DNA of 64,000 bases from Chryseosolibacter histidinae. GTDB lineage: Bacteria; Bacteroidota; Bacteroidia; Cytophagales; Cyclobacteriaceae. Under the pieces are notes generated by a model that was not told the origin of the DNA, ran no database searches, and saw only the letters and a program-made list of their open reading frames with translations. Numbering within the stretch: the first letter of the stretch is position 1; each line of letters begins with the position of its first letter. A program made the position numbers and the translations under genes. The DNA is taken from NCBI RefSeq assembly GCF_018598225.1, contig NZ_JAHESF010000001.1, positions 416,950-480,949 on the forward strand, written 5' to 3'. This document shows, piece by piece, positions 9,081 through 16,919 of the stretch.

Positions 9081-11429
9081 ATGAAAGTTCAAGTTTTGAA
9101 AAACATACTGACTGCGTTCCTGTTGATCGCCATGGCAACCACCGTGCACGCCCAGGAGGATTATACACAATGGGTGGATCCCAACATCGGTACCGCGCAT
9201 AGCCGCTGGTTCTTTTATACGCCCGCAGCCGTACCGTTTGGCATGGCGAAACCTGCGCCGGCAACCAACGCGCACTATGGCAACGTACATGGCTGGGACG
9301 CCGTTGGCTACGATCATCGCCACGAGTCCATCGAAGGATTCCCGAACCTGCACGAGTTCCAGGTAGGCGGTATCGTGTTCATGGCCTCGACCGGTACGCT
9401 GAAGACAATTCCCGGAAAGCTGGAGAAGCCGGAAGAAGGTTATCGCTCACGGTTCGATCACAAAGATGAAGTGGCGGCGCCTGGATACTACTCGGTTATA
9501 TTGAAAGATCACCGCATCAAAGCGGAGCTAACCGCCACAGCGCGCGTGGCACTGCATCGTTACACATTCCCGGCCGGCAAGGAGTCGCATATTCTGTTCG
9601 ACATCGGCAACAAGCAGGGCGAGAGTGGAAATGTAAAAGATGCCAAAGTATACATGACACCCGATGGTCGCATCGAAGGTTTTGTCACCACGCTTCCCGT
9701 ATACGTTCAAAAGTATCAGCCCGGTGCGGAAGTCAGCATGTACTTCTCGGCGGTGGTTGATAAGAAGCCTGCTTCGTTCGGTGTCTTTAAAGGTGCAGCC
9801 GCGCGGGCAGGAGTGACTGAAGAAACAGGCCCGGGCGCAGGTGTTTACCTGACCTTCGACACACAGGACCAGGAAAGTATCACCGTCAAGGCTGGCTTCT
9901 CGTACACCTCCATCGAAAACGCTCGCCTTAATCTGCAGGCAGAAGCGAAAGACCTCACCTTCGATCAGGCAAAAGCGAAAGCGCACACCACCTGGAACGA
10001 CTACCTGGGCCGTATCCGTGTAGAAGGAAAAGTACGCGAAGACAAACTGAAGTTCTATACAGGGTTGTTCCACGCTTTGCTGGGCCGCGGTCTTGCCAGT
10101 GATGTGAATGGCGCTTATCCGAGAAACAACGGTACCGTTGGGCAGATCCCGCTGGACGCGAAAGGCAAGCCTGTACATAATCATTATAATACCGATGCCG
10201 TGTGGGGCGCCTACTGGAACCTCACACAACTGTGGGCGCTGGCTTATCCTGAGTATTACTCCGACTTCGTGAAAAGCCAGCTGCTGGTGTACCAGGATGC
10301 GGGTTGGTTGGGCGATGGCATTGCCAACAGCCGTTACGTTTCAGGTGTGGGCACCAACTTCGTCAGCCTGGTGATGGCCGGTGCTTACATGGCAGGCATT
10401 CGCGACTTCGATGTAGCAAAGGCCTACGAGGCATCACTCAAAAACGAGATCGATGGAAAAGATCGTCCGCACGGATCGGGTAAGCTGGATGTAGACCAGT
10501 TTGTGAAACTTGGATACGTGCCTCACCTTGACAAGGGCGTTGGGGGAGGAGAGCGCTGGCAGTTTTCAGCATCCCACACACTCGAGTATTCGTTCAGCTC
10601 GTATGCGGTAGCACAATGGGCAAAGGCATTGGGTAAAAAAGAGGACTACGAAAAACTGATGCGCCTGTCCCGCGGGTGGGAGCACCTGTTCGATCCGAAG
10701 CTGAAGCTTGTGCGCCCGAGGCTGGCCAATGGTCAGTTCATTGATAACTTTAAGCCGGGTGAGCCATGGCGTGGTTTCCAGGAAGGAAATGCCTGGCAGT
10801 ATACCTTCTATGTGCCGCATGACCCGGAGGCCCTTGTGAAAAAAATTGGCCGTGAGCGCTTTAACATGCGCCTCGACAGCATCTTCACAACCTCACAGAA
10901 AAATGCTTTTGGCGGCGGCACCACCCTCGATGCATTCTCCGGTCTGGCAGGCCTGTACAACCACGGCAATCAACCCAATCTTCATACCTCGTGGCTCTTC
11001 AACTTCTCCGGCAAGCCATCGCTTACCCAGAAATGGGTGCGGGCCATCTGCAATGAGTTCTATGGCACCACGGGTATTCATGGGTATGGCTATGGGCAGG
11101 ATGAAGACCAGGGGCAACTGGGCGCCTGGTACGTTATTGCCAGCATGGGCCTGTTCGATGTAAAAGGCCTCACGGACCTGAAGCCATCGTTTGGCATCGG
11201 GAGCCCGGTGTTCGACAAGGTCACCATTCAGCTCCGTGCACCCTATGCAACGGGTAAGGAGTTCGTCATCGAGACACAGAACAACAACGGTCAGAACATC
11301 TATGTGCAGTCCATCAACCTGAATGGCAGAAAGGTTAAGAAGTCATTTGTTGACCTCGAAGATGTAAAGAGGGGCGGTAAGCTGGTGCTGCAAATGGGCG
11401 ACCGGCCGAAAGACGATTATAGCAAGTAA
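9081..11429 (+). CDS. GH92 alpha-mannosidase
   Basis: 782 residues, the shorter paralogue of the GH92 at 833. It has a signal peptide (cut near TVHAQ-ED) and then the GH92 domain directly, without the PL4-like module. DPNIGTAHSRW near residue 33 opens the catalytic region. GNQPNLHTSWLFNF and GQDEDQGQLGAWY (D674, E675, D676) are the substrate and catalytic acid/base blocks, as in calcium-dependent inverting GH92 enzymes. It follows the sulfatase by 19 bp and is the last gene of the mannoside operon; a long hairpin follows. Two GH92 enzymes with different linkage preference are common in one locus, but which linkages these cut is unknown. Confidence 0.9.
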   Translation: MKVQVLKNILTAFLLIAMATTVHAQEDYTQWVDPNIGTAHSRWFFYTPAAVPFGMAKPAPATNAHYGNVHGWDAVGYDHRHESIEGFPNLHEFQVGGIVFMASTGTLKTIPGKLEKPEEGYRSRFDHKDEVAAPGYYSVILKDHRIKAELTATARVALHRYTFPAGKESHILFDIGNKQGESGNVKDAKVYMTPDGRIEGFVTTLPVYVQKYQPGAEVSMYFSAVVDKKPASFGVFKGAAARAGVTEETGPGAGVYLTFDTQDQESITVKAGFSYTSIENARLNLQAEAKDLTFDQAKAKAHTTWNDYLGRIRVEGKVREDKLKFYTGLFHALLGRGLASDVNGAYPRNNGTVGQIPLDAKGKPVHNHYNTDAVWGAYWNLTQLWALAYPEYYSDFVKSQLLVYQDAGWLGDGIANSRYVSGVGTNFVSLVMAGAYMAGIRDFDVAKAYEASLKNEIDGKDRPHGSGKLDVDQFVKLGYVPHLDKGVGGGERWQFSASHTLEYSFSSYAVAQWAKALGKKEDYEKLMRLSRGWEHLFDPKLKLVRPRLANGQFIDNFKPGEPWRGFQEGNAWQYTFYVPHDPEALVKKIGRERFNMRLDSIFTTSQKNAFGGGTTLDAFSGLAGLYNHGNQPNLHTSWLFNFSGKPSLTQKWVRAICNEFYGTTGIHGYGYGQDEDQGQLGAWYVIASMGLFDVKGLTDLKPSFGIGSPVFDKVTIQLRAPYATGKEFVIETQNNNGQNIYVQSINLNGRKVKKSFVDLEDVKRGGKLVLQMGDRPKDDYSK

Positions 11430-11458
11430 AGAAGAACAGGGTGTAGGGTACTCGGTTC

Positions 11459-11504
11459 AATCAGCGCAGAGTCATTATCCATATGATTCTGTCGCTGATT
11501 TTGA
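11459..11504 (+). terminator. long hairpin ending the mannoside operon
   Basis: AATCAGCG (11459-11466) pairs with CGCTGATT (11493-11500), and the inner parts AGA/TCT and TCAT/ATGA extend the stem with small mismatches. A short TTTT run closes it. It lies 30 bases after the second GH92 gene and before the next promoter-like box, which suits a rho-independent terminator. Confidence 0.6.
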
Positions 11505-11514
11505 AAAAAAGCGC

Positions 11515-11522
11515 TAAGTTTG
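11515..11522 (+). promoter_or_regulatory. -7 box for the DUF6090-like gene
   Basis: TAAGTTTG is an exact match to the Bacteroidota -7 consensus TAnnTTTG, 19 bases before the ATG at 11542 and just after the operon terminator. The TTG at 11501 is too close to serve as a -33 element. Confidence 0.45.
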
Positions 11523-11541
11523 GGGTTTTTCAATCCTACTT

Positions 11542-12273
11542 ATGGCAGAACTCGAAGTAATCAAGCACACCAAAAAAGCATATCAGATCTTCGGTAGTGA
11601 TAGTTCTCTCTTTCATAAAATAAAGGAGTTCTTACTGGAAATATTCATTATCGTGTTCGCCGTGGGTATCACTATCTGGTTCCATGACATGGCCGAACAC
11701 CGGCACCAGCAGAAGGAAGTGAAGGAGTTTTTGATCGGATTGAAAAACGATTTAACCAACGACCTCTCCGAAATGCAGGCGGACCAGGCCGGATATCGAT
11801 ATCAGCAGGCAGCGTTTCTTTATTTTCGTTCTATGAAGGCGGATGCTGCCGGGGCAACGGATAGCCTGAGAAAATACACCAACGCGATCTTTAATAAGGT
11901 AGAATTGGTTCAGAACAATGGACGTTTTGAAGGGTTCAAGTCTTCTGGCAAGATCGGGAACATCGAAAATAAAAAAATGCAGAACGATATTCTTGATCTT
12001 TATCAGGAATTGATCCCATCCCTGCTGAATACAACGCAGCTGTATAACCTGCAGAAAGACCGGCTTATCGTTCTTGTTGAACAGCACGCGCGGATCGATG
12101 ACGTTCAGCGAAGATTGGTGATCGAAGACGTGATGAAAATGGACCAGGCGAAAATCATGTCGGCTACACTGGGCGCTTTCCCAACTGAAATTATCAAACG
12201 TTACGATACCTGTATATCCAGAATTAACGACATCGTGAAAAGTATCGATGAACAGTATCCTGATTCGGAGTGA
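11542..12273 (+). CDS. DUF6090-like membrane-anchored protein
   Basis: 243 residues, function unknown. A short cytoplasmic head is followed by one membrane helix at about residues 30-47 (FLLEIFIIVFAVGITIWF). A basic, coiled-coil-prone segment comes next (HRHQQKEVKEFLIGLKNDLTNDLSEMQADQ) and then a helical periplasmic part to the C-terminus. The layout of a single early helix with the FLLE..IIV..GI pattern followed by KEFLxGLKxDL is that of the DUF6090-type proteins of Bacteroidota. It has its own promoter-like box and a hairpin at its stop codon, so it is probably a single-gene unit. No catalytic motif is seen. Confidence 0.6.
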   Translation: MAELEVIKHTKKAYQIFGSDSSLFHKIKEFLLEIFIIVFAVGITIWFHDMAEHRHQQKEVKEFLIGLKNDLTNDLSEMQADQAGYRYQQAAFLYFRSMKADAAGATDSLRKYTNAIFNKVELVQNNGRFEGFKSSGKIGNIENKKMQNDILDLYQELIPSLLNTTQLYNLQKDRLIVLVEQHARIDDVQRRLVIEDVMKMDQAKIMSATLGAFPTEIIKRYDTCISRINDIVKSIDEQYPDSE

Positions 12274-12279
12274 ATCAGG
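12259..12279 (+). terminator. hairpin over the stop codon of the DUF6090-like gene
   Basis: CCTGATTC (12259-12266) and GAATCAGG (12272-12279) form a perfect 8-bp stem with a 5-nt loop. It includes the stop codon at 12271-12273. There is no T run, so its strength as a terminator is doubtful. Confidence 0.4.
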
Positions 12280-12290
12280 CACCAGCCCTC

Positions 12291-12327
12291 AACTTTAAAC
12301 TTCTAACTTTAAACTTTAAACTTCTAA
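12291..12327. repeat. short tandem CTTTAAACTT/CTTCTAA repeat
   Basis: Between two convergent genes the sequence repeats AACTTTAAACTTCT about two and a half times with small changes. AT-rich tandem units of this kind are frequent between genes in Bacteroidota. Copy-number changes here would not disturb either gene. Confidence 0.7.
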
Positions 12328-13334
12328 CGTCTCCCCGCTTCCACCAGATCCAGGTCCGGCTTCGATTCGTCGGTGAGCTTCACCTTACCCCGTTCCTGCC
12401 GGATCGTACGTGAAAACAGCGAGATGTTCTTATCGAACAGGAAGCGGAAAAAGAGGCGTGTCCACGATGGGTGCGACAGGAGGGAATCGTAAAATGCCGG
12501 CGCTTGTTTTTTGAGCCGTGGCAGCCGGTTCCAGGGTATCGACGGAAAGTCGTGGTGCTCGTTGTGAAAGCCCACGTTGAAGGCAACGGTATTCAAGGGA
12601 CCATAATAACTGTAGGTCTCCTGGTTCTTGTCCAGCGTCAGATAGTGTTCCTGGATCCACCGTGCGCCGAGGGGATGCAGGCCGATCGAGAAAAAGAAGC
12701 TGAGCACCATGAACATCAGGGCGCCGGGGCCGAAGAAGTACCAGATGGCAAAATCAAAGGCGACCTGTACCACGAAGTTGGTCACGATCCAGCCGTCTAC
12801 CGGCTTGATCTCCTTGAGCCGGAACGTTCTCGTTACCTGGAAGAAAGGGAACAGCAGCAGCCAGAGTGCTTTGCCGGCAGTGGAGTTACGGACCAGGCGC
12901 GCTTCCCAGAAGTCCGGAAGGTCGGCATCCAGCTCATGCACCCCCTGAAAGGAATGGTGCTTGATGTGGTAACGCTGGAACGAAATGGCCGATGGCACCA
13001 CGTGTGGCAGGTTGGAGATGATAGCGAAGATGTTGTTGAGCGCCTTGCTGCGGAACAGCAGGTAATGCGAGCACTCGTGGATCATGACGAACAGTGAATG
13101 GTTCAGAAAAGCGCCAACCCCGTAGGCCAGCAGCAATATAATCCACCACGCACTGTCTTTCACCCAATAGGAGAGACCAACCATAGCACCCACCAGCCCG
13201 ATCACCGCCAGGCTTGTGAACGGATTCTTTCCCATCAGCGCCTTCACTTCGGGATGTTGTTTGAGTATCTGGAGCGTGCGTATACGATGGGGTTCGGGTG
13301 CACCCGAAAAATGGAAATGGTCGTCAGACATCAC
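12324..13334 (-). CDS. sphingolipid delta-4 (dihydroceramide) desaturase homologue
   Basis: 336 residues, integral membrane di-iron fatty acyl desaturase. The N-terminus (FSGAPEPHRIRTLQILKQHP, then EVKALMGKNPFTS) is the lipid-desaturase head typical of eukaryotic DES1/DEGS proteins. Three histidine boxes are present: HECSH (H86-H90), HIKHH (H123-H127) and HNEHH (H257-H261). The block ETYSYYGPLN..AFNVGFHNEHHDFPSIP is nearly the animal and plant DES1 signature. Four to six membrane helices are evident at about 42-58, 62-80, 153-168 and 185-218. The expected reaction is introduction of a trans C4 double bond into the long-chain base of dihydroceramide. Bacteroidota make dihydroceramides, so a substrate is plausible; the reaction itself is inferred from family. 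Confidence 0.85.
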   Translation of the reverse strand: MMSDDHFHFSGAPEPHRIRTLQILKQHPEVKALMGKNPFTSLAVIGLVGAMVGLSYWVKDSAWWIILLLAYGVGAFLNHSLFVMIHECSHYLLFRSKALNNIFAIISNLPHVVPSAISFQRYHIKHHSFQGVHELDADLPDFWEARLVRNSTAGKALWLLLFPFFQVTRTFRLKEIKPVDGWIVTNFVVQVAFDFAIWYFFGPGALMFMVLSFFFSIGLHPLGARWIQEHYLTLDKNQETYSYYGPLNTVAFNVGFHNEHHDFPSIPWNRLPRLKKQAPAFYDSLLSHPSWTRLFFRFLFDKNISLFSRTIRQERGKVKLTDESKPDLDLVEAGRR

Positions 13335-13400
13335 AACGGGGGGTTTGAGAAAAAAAACGGCTTAAAGATTGGAAAAAAGTCCCCGAAACACAAACGAAAG

Positions 13401-14237
13401 TTAATATCTGTAAAAGTCGCAATGGTCTTCGTCACAGATCAGCTTTTGCAACACGGGGTCTTTTAAAACGTCGGTATAGTCCATCCACTTGCCATCCACC
13501 TTGATCCGGCGATAAACGAGGCGAATTCCGTGACTATAGTCCACGTACCAGTTTACGTGCCCGGTGTAGAGGGGTTGAATGGCTTTTGCGTCAGGCTTGT
13601 GCCATCCGTAAATGGCAACGCGGTTTGGCCTTGTATCCCGCGTGCCGTTGTTGGTGTTCTTCACCGACAATCCCGCCCTGCTGACCTTGCCGCTGATAAC
13701 AACGTCTTTTTTTATGCCCGCAATCATTCCGCTGCGTTGCTTTCGAAGGCCTTCTATCATCAGGTGGTGCTGATACATGGTGGGCGTGCTGTCCCTGAAA
13801 GCGAACATAGCGACCGGCTCAAGTTTCACCCGGGCGTGTTGATAAATGTCGTCCACAATTTTTCGTGTGGGAAGAAAACAATGAAGGGTGTCGGCAATGG
13901 CTTGCGCTGCCATGGGCGTGAGGGGAATGCGGGCCCAGTCATCATCGCTGCCGATGCTCAGGTAATCCGGACTCACATAGTAGGTCGCTTTTATTATTTT
14001 GCCCTGGTCACTTTCAACCGCGGTCTGGATCGCCACAAACTTTCTCATGAAATCGGGAACGTTGCCATTCAGTATCTCTGTAACGGCGAGAGAGTCCCTT
14101 AACTTCCAGGCATGCGAAGAGGATCGTTTGTAGAATTCGCTGCCGGTGATCGCGCCGTGTTCCCGATCCTTGAAGTCTATTTCCCTGTACGAAGCGCATG
14201 ATATCAACAAGCCACAAAAAATCACCAAGTACCTCAT
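13401..14237 (-). CDS. lipoprotein of unknown function
   Basis: 278 residues from the ATG at 14237. An ATG 11 codons further upstream would place the signal too far inside, so the later start is chosen. MRYLVIFCGLLISC is a lipoprotein signal with the acylated cysteine at residue 14. The rest is soluble and mixed alpha/beta, with an Asp/Arg/Trp-rich C-terminus (RLVYRRIKVDGKWMDYTDVLKDP, ending CDEDHCDFYRY) that has two cysteines four residues apart. I recognise no family. It precedes the desaturase on the same strand by 66 bp, so co-transcription is possible. It probably sits in the outer or inner membrane facing the periplasm. Confidence 0.65.
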   Translation of the reverse strand: MRYLVIFCGLLISCASYREIDFKDREHGAITGSEFYKRSSSHAWKLRDSLAVTEILNGNVPDFMRKFVAIQTAVESDQGKIIKATYYVSPDYLSIGSDDDWARIPLTPMAAQAIADTLHCFLPTRKIVDDIYQHARVKLEPVAMFAFRDSTPTMYQHHLMIEGLRKQRSGMIAGIKKDVVISGKVSRAGLSVKNTNNGTRDTRPNRVAIYGWHKPDAKAIQPLYTGHVNWYVDYSHGIRLVYRRIKVDGKWMDYTDVLKDPVLQKLICDEDHCDFYRY

Positions 14238-14332
14238 CTGAGCCCTGCAATTACTGGTAAAGGTCAGCAAACCCGATTAGCGCATTAGCTGCGGTTAACA
14301 TTGACAACTGGTTATGATACAAACAGAAATGC

Positions 14333-14896
14333 TCAGGGTTTGTTGGCCGGGAGCTTGGCGGCAACAGACTTCGGGAGGTAATCGATTGGATTAACATGCT
14401 TGCCTTCTTTTAAAACTTCATAATGCAGATGCGGAACGGAGGATGTCTTGCCGGTAGACCCTACATATCCCACCAATTGTTTTTTAGTAATGACGTCGCC
14501 AATTTTGACAACGGCGCTTTTCAAATGAGAGTAAGCAGTTGTATAGACCTCATCGTGCTTTATATTCACATACGTGCCCCGATCCTTATCCGATCCAACG
14601 TCAACAACTTCGCCGGATGCCGTAGCCATAACTGATTCGCCCTCCGGCAGGATAAAATCAATTCCGCTATGCATTTTGTTCGTTTTGGTAGCAGGATGAA
14701 TTCTGAACCCAAAGCCATCACCTATTTTTGCCTTTGCCAGATCGACCGGCGCTATGGATGGCTTTTCACCCGCCGTTATTTTAGTAAGAAACTCAGTTCC
14801 ATAAGGGGCAGAAACAAACGAAGATGACAGTAAGGCTAAGCATGACAAAACCAGAAATGATATGCCCGATACTTTTGTTTTTTTGTTTTTCATCAT
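14333..14896 (-). CDS. M23 family (LytM-type) metallopeptidase
   Basis: 187 residues with a signal or anchor segment at about 11-30. The M23 domain spans about 60-170. HSGID gives zinc ligands H76 and D80, SHL holds the catalytic H124, and HLHYE gives ligand H158. The preceding GFGFRIHP block is the usual substrate-groove strand. The family cleaves peptide cross-links of peptidoglycan, often during division or for turnover, and all ligands are present here, so the enzyme should be active rather than an EnvC-type pseudo-enzyme. Two adjacent ATG codons (14896 and 14893) are equally good starts. Confidence 0.88.
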   Translation of the reverse strand: MMKNKKTKVSGISFLVLSCLALLSSSFVSAPYGTEFLTKITAGEKPSIAPVDLAKAKIGDGFGFRIHPATKTNKMHSGIDFILPEGESVMATASGEVVDVGSDKDRGTYVNIKHDEVYTTAYSHLKSAVVKIGDVITKKQLVGYVGSTGKTSSVPHLHYEVLKEGKHVNPIDYLPKSVAAKLPANKP

Positions 14897-15037
14897 CCTA
14901 TTAATTTATATTCCTAAGATTATTGGATTTGTTAGCCAGTGGGTTGTGCCGGTTGAGCAACAAGTTAGTACAATATTTTCATAAACATTCGGAAGAATTC
15001 CCTGAAAATGCATATTTCACTGCCCGATTGCGGCAAA

Positions 15038-15045
15038 TAACTTTG
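15038..15045 (+). promoter_or_regulatory. candidate -7 box upstream of greB
   Basis: TAACTTTG matches TAnnTTTG exactly and lies in the 287-base gap between the divergent M23 and greB genes, 138 bases before the greB start. No -33 partner is evident. The rest of this gap shows no convincing coding sequence. Confidence 0.35.
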
Positions 15046-15183
15046 CCTGCAGAATTGATTTACAAAGGTGGTTTTATATTGCATCCGGATTTCTTGCACT
15101 TCTTGTCGCCTGACTTACCGTAGCGTTAGAGACATGGAAAGCTGTCAGGATCAGTCCAACCCACGCCTGAGAACTGAGTAAAT

Positions 15184-15657
15184 ATGAAAACACCCTTTAT
15201 CACCCCGGAAGGTTTAGAAAAGTTAAAAGCTGAGTTGGATCATTTGTGGCGCGTTGAACGGCCCGACACCACGCAAAAGGTAGCCTGGGCCGCAAGCCTG
15301 GGCGATCGCTCTGAAAACGCAGATTATCACTACAACAAAAAACGCCTGCGTGAGATCGACCGGCGCCTGCTCTATTTGCGCAAATGTATTGACGATCTGA
15401 AAGTCATCGATTATTCGCCCTTCCAGGAAGGCAAAGTAATGTTTGGCGCATGGGTGGAAATTGAAAATGACAAAGGACAGAAAAAACGCTTTCGTATAGT
15501 CGGGTACGATGAGATCTTCAATACCAAAGATTATATCTCGATAGACTCGCCCATGGCACACGCGCTGATGAAAAAACAAGTGGGTGATGTAGCCATAGTG
15601 AAAACAGGAGCGGGGGAGTTCACCTGGCGCATTACTAAAATTGAGTACCAGAAATAA
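15184..15657 (+). CDS. greB: transcription elongation factor GreB
   Basis: 157 residues, the normal GreB length. The N-terminal coiled coil (about 1-75) holds WAASLGDRSENADYHYNKKR, with the tip acidic pair D and E that reach into the RNA polymerase secondary channel and activate transcript cleavage. The C-terminal FKBP-like domain (about 80-157) has KVMFGAWVEIEN and RIVGYDEIF..KDYISIDSPMA, which fit GreB rather than GreA. The protein rescues backtracked polymerase in the cytoplasm. It is a single gene followed by a small GC-rich stem. Confidence 0.93.
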   Translation: MKTPFITPEGLEKLKAELDHLWRVERPDTTQKVAWAASLGDRSENADYHYNKKRLREIDRRLLYLRKCIDDLKVIDYSPFQEGKVMFGAWVEIENDKGQKKRFRIVGYDEIFNTKDYISIDSPMAHALMKKQVGDVAIVKTGAGEFTWRITKIEYQK

Positions 15658-15661
15658 ACAT

Positions 15662-15688
15662 TGGATCCGGATTTGCTTGGCGGATCCA
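15662..15688 (+). terminator. stem-loop after greB
   Basis: TGGATCCG (15662-15669) pairs perfectly with CGGATCCA (15681-15688) around an 11-nt loop, four bases after the greB stop. There is no T run, so termination may be partial. Confidence 0.4.
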
Positions 15689-15905
15689 GCTATTCACTTT
15701 GCTTTTCTAACTTCCTCACTGTCACGCCTTCATTCATTGATGGCCTGTCTTCCCTCCGGTATAATGCCCATGTTCTCCGGTGCGTTTGCGGCCATGATCG
15801 GGCCGGCTTGCGACTATTTTGGCAAAACAAATACCCGATTCGACTAAACCCGGTGCAAGCCTTCTCAGGATCTTTGTTTCACGAATCAAAAAAACGAAAA
15901 CGATC

Positions 15906-16880
15906 ATGAACAGAGAACTTGGAATAAACGGTCCCATGGTTTCAGCCGTTGGCCTGGGCTGTATGGGAATGTCTGGCGCGTATGGAAAGGGTGATGAAAA
16001 AGAATCAATTGCCACCATCGAAAGAGCGCTTGAGCTCAATCACAATTTTTTGGATACAGCCGATTATTACCTGGCCGGCCATAATGAACAGCTCATCGCA
16101 CAAGCCATAAGCGGTAAAAGAGACAAAACTTTCCTTTCGGTAAAAACCGGAATGATGCTTTCTCCCATGGGTTATGGCCCGGTCAATGGCCATCCTGATT
16201 TCCTGCACAACGCTGTGATGTACAGCCTTCAACGTCTCAAAACGGATTATATAGATCTTTATACCCTTGGGCGTGTGGACCCTAACGTTCCCATCGAGGA
16301 AAGTGTGGGTGCGCTATCAGCACTTGTAAAAAAAGGAGTCATTCGTTTTATTGGTCTCTCAGAAGCATCTGCCACCAGTATCCGCAAGGCGGCAAGCGTT
16401 CATACCATTACCGCCCTTCAAATCGAATATTCTCTCTGGACCCGCGACATTGAAGCTGAGATCCTTCCAACAATCCGTGAGCTGGGAATCGGGCTGGTCG
16501 CCTATGCGCCGCTTAGCAGGGGTTTTCTGAGTGGCGCATATAAAAGACCTGAAGATCTTAAAGACAACCGTGTGCACATGCCCCGGTTTCAGGCAGAGAA
16601 CTTCTACAAGAACCTGGAGCTGGTAGAGAAGGTGAAGGCCCTGGCCGCAGAAAAAGGCTGTAGCCCTTCTCAGCTGGCGATTGCCTGGGTGCTTGCTCAG
16701 GGGAAAGATATTATTACGATCCCCGGTACCAAACATATCCGGTATCTCGAAGAGAACATAGCAGCTGAAAAGGTACAGCTCACTGAAGATGATTTGCAAA
16801 CCATTGAGGCCATCATGCCCGCGGGTGTTGTATCGGGCACACGTTACCCTGAGCGGTTCATGAGCGCACTAAACCGGTAA
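15906..16880 (+). CDS. aldo/keto reductase with altered active site
   Basis: 324 residues from the ATG at 15906; an upstream ATG at 15819 would add a 29-residue tail with no counterpart in the family. The TIM-barrel NADPH-dependent reductase motifs are present: [10 protein letters not shown]50 and Y55 of the tetrad in LDTADYY, and K80 in SVKTG. The usual tetrad histidine before R-V-D-P is glycine (G122, in DLYTLGRVDP). Cofactor-binding IPGTKHIRYLEEN closes the domain. Some pyridoxal-reductase-like members also lack that histidine, so it may still be active on another substrate. An AraC-type gene starts 40 bp downstream on the same strand and may regulate it. Confidence 0.85.
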   Translation: MNRELGINGPMVSAVGLGCMGMSGAYGKGDEKESIATIERALELNHNFLDTADYYLAGHNEQLIAQAISGKRDKTFLSVKTGMMLSPMGYGPVNGHPDFLHNAVMYSLQRLKTDYIDLYTLGRVDPNVPIEESVGALSALVKKGVIRFIGLSEASATSIRKAASVHTITALQIEYSLWTRDIEAEILPTIRELGIGLVAYAPLSRGFLSGAYKRPEDLKDNRVHMPRFQAENFYKNLELVEKVKALAAEKGCSPSQLAIAWVLAQGKDIITIPGTKHIRYLEENIAAEKVQLTEDDLQTIEAIMPAGVVSGTRYPERFMSALNR

Positions 16881-16919
16881 TTGATGGCATAGGCTTAAAA
16901 TCCTGACTAAATTTGTTCA

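Noticed and set aside
14923..15123. 66-codon plus-strand frame between M23 and greB
   Set aside because: No family motif, no start context, and it covers a probable promoter.
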